The position numbers and the translations under genes are program-made. A model generated the notes under the pieces. That model worked only from the letters and a program-made list of their open reading frames with translations. It was not told the DNA's origin and ran no database searches. A stretch of DNA of 39,640 nt from the IMG/VR virus record IMGVR_UViG_3300008459_000126, positions 1 through 39,640 of that record; one strand, written 5' to 3'. Within the stretch, counting starts at the first letter, position 1. The number at the start of each line of letters is the position of its first letter. This DNA is from a virus. Positions 39,569-39,640 of this stretch are shown piece by piece.

Positions 39569-39640
39569 ATGCAGTACCACCGCCCTCAGCTCGCCAAGTC
39601 CCAGACGAAAAGTTCCTCGCAAGCTGTAATGGATCACCAT
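39569..39640 (+). CDS. Start of a gene cut by the right edge
   Basis: ATG at 39569, 6 bases after AAGGAG, open to the window end: MQYHRPQLAKSQTKSSSQAV and four further codons (24 in all). Too little to assign. The polar Gln/Ser/Lys start and C/G-rich third positions suggest an expressed gene. Confidence 0.6.
   Translation, partial: MQYHRPQLAKSQTKSSSQAVMDHH

Larger units (their letters stand above)
1..39640. repeat. Dispersed octamers ATTGGATA and AATGGATA
   Basis: Counted by hand on both strands: about 115 TGGATA/TATCCA hexamers in the window (about 19 expected at even base use), of which about 40 extend to ATTGGATA/TATCCAAT and about 38 to AATGGATA/TATCCATT (about 1 expected for each). Examples: 84-91, 170-177, 9303-9310, 13563-13570 with 13577-13584 inverted, 26337-26344, 32677-32684. 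Copies occur in both orientations and in at least three frames (LSN as TTA-TCC-AAT, ILD as ATA-TTG-GAT, NGY as AAT-GGA-TAC) and also between genes, so codon or protein repeats do not explain them. Counts are approximate. Confidence 0.8.

Noticed and set aside
1-39640. Prophage or integrated element
   Set aside because: No integrase, attachment repeat, repressor or host gene is visible; the tRNA genes are internal and complete with their own promoters and terminators.

Overview
The window is a stretch of a large tailed-phage genome, and the virion has a contractile tail. A gene for a baseplate-wedge (gp6/J-type) protein lies beside a gp25-like wedge gene and a 2,451-residue tail-fibre gene. 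The rest is dense accessory DNA: two tRNA genes, homing endonucleases, small enzymes and lysis-type proteins, with ATGA/TAATG overlaps typical of phage. I see no ribosomal, housekeeping, integrase or plasmid genes. The host cannot be named from the sequence.

Layout. Positions 1-19221 (minus strand) hold a tail/baseplate operon read right to left: an unknown 535-residue protein, a gp25-like wedge protein, a J-type wedge protein, the giant fibre with lectin-like domains, two paralogous small tail proteins, a 1,066-residue virion protein and a partial gene running off the left edge. Positions 19222-19446 are a divergent control region. Positions 19447-23018 hold a possible sigma-like factor, a membrane-anchored coiled-coil protein, an AdoMet-decarboxylase-like (SpeD) protein, a putative PD-(D/E)XK nuclease, a staphylococcal-nuclease-like enzyme and a Nudix hydrolase. 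Positions 23037-23600 are an RNA island: tRNA-Thr, an unrecognised structured RNA ending in a strong terminator, and tRNA-Lys with its own copy of the same promoter. Positions 23673-28723 carry an M15 endolysin, a second membrane coiled-coil protein, a GNAT, a C39-like peptidase, a GIY-YIG nuclease, the first gene with the N-terminal tag MRTASEVLR, and an FmdB-type zinc ribbon. Positions 28788-31412 carry a class III nucleotide cyclase with a C-terminal membrane helix, a two-helix membrane coiled-coil partner overlapping it, and a eukaryotic-type (GSII) glutamine synthetase.

Positions 32712-35115 are the clearest special system: a virion (probably neck/connector) protein gene broken in two by a split intein. 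The N-intein is only 33 residues and the C-intein about 135. A free-standing Vsr/EDxHD-type homing endonuclease gene sits exactly between the halves. Another Vsr-like endonuclease with about ten TN.(E/D)RYG repeats follows. The right end holds a third MRTAS-tag gene, a TSPPY DNA methyltransferase, a tandem pair of paralogous unknown genes and the start of one more gene.

Two genome-scale signals cut across the annotation. First, the octamers ATTGGATA and AATGGATA (both strands) each occur about 40 times by hand count where one or two are expected; they fall in several reading frames and in intergenic DNA. Second, at least ten plus-strand genes have an inverted repeat that pairs with, encloses or abuts the Shine-Dalgarno sequence or start codon, which suggests shared post-transcriptional or promoter-choice control.
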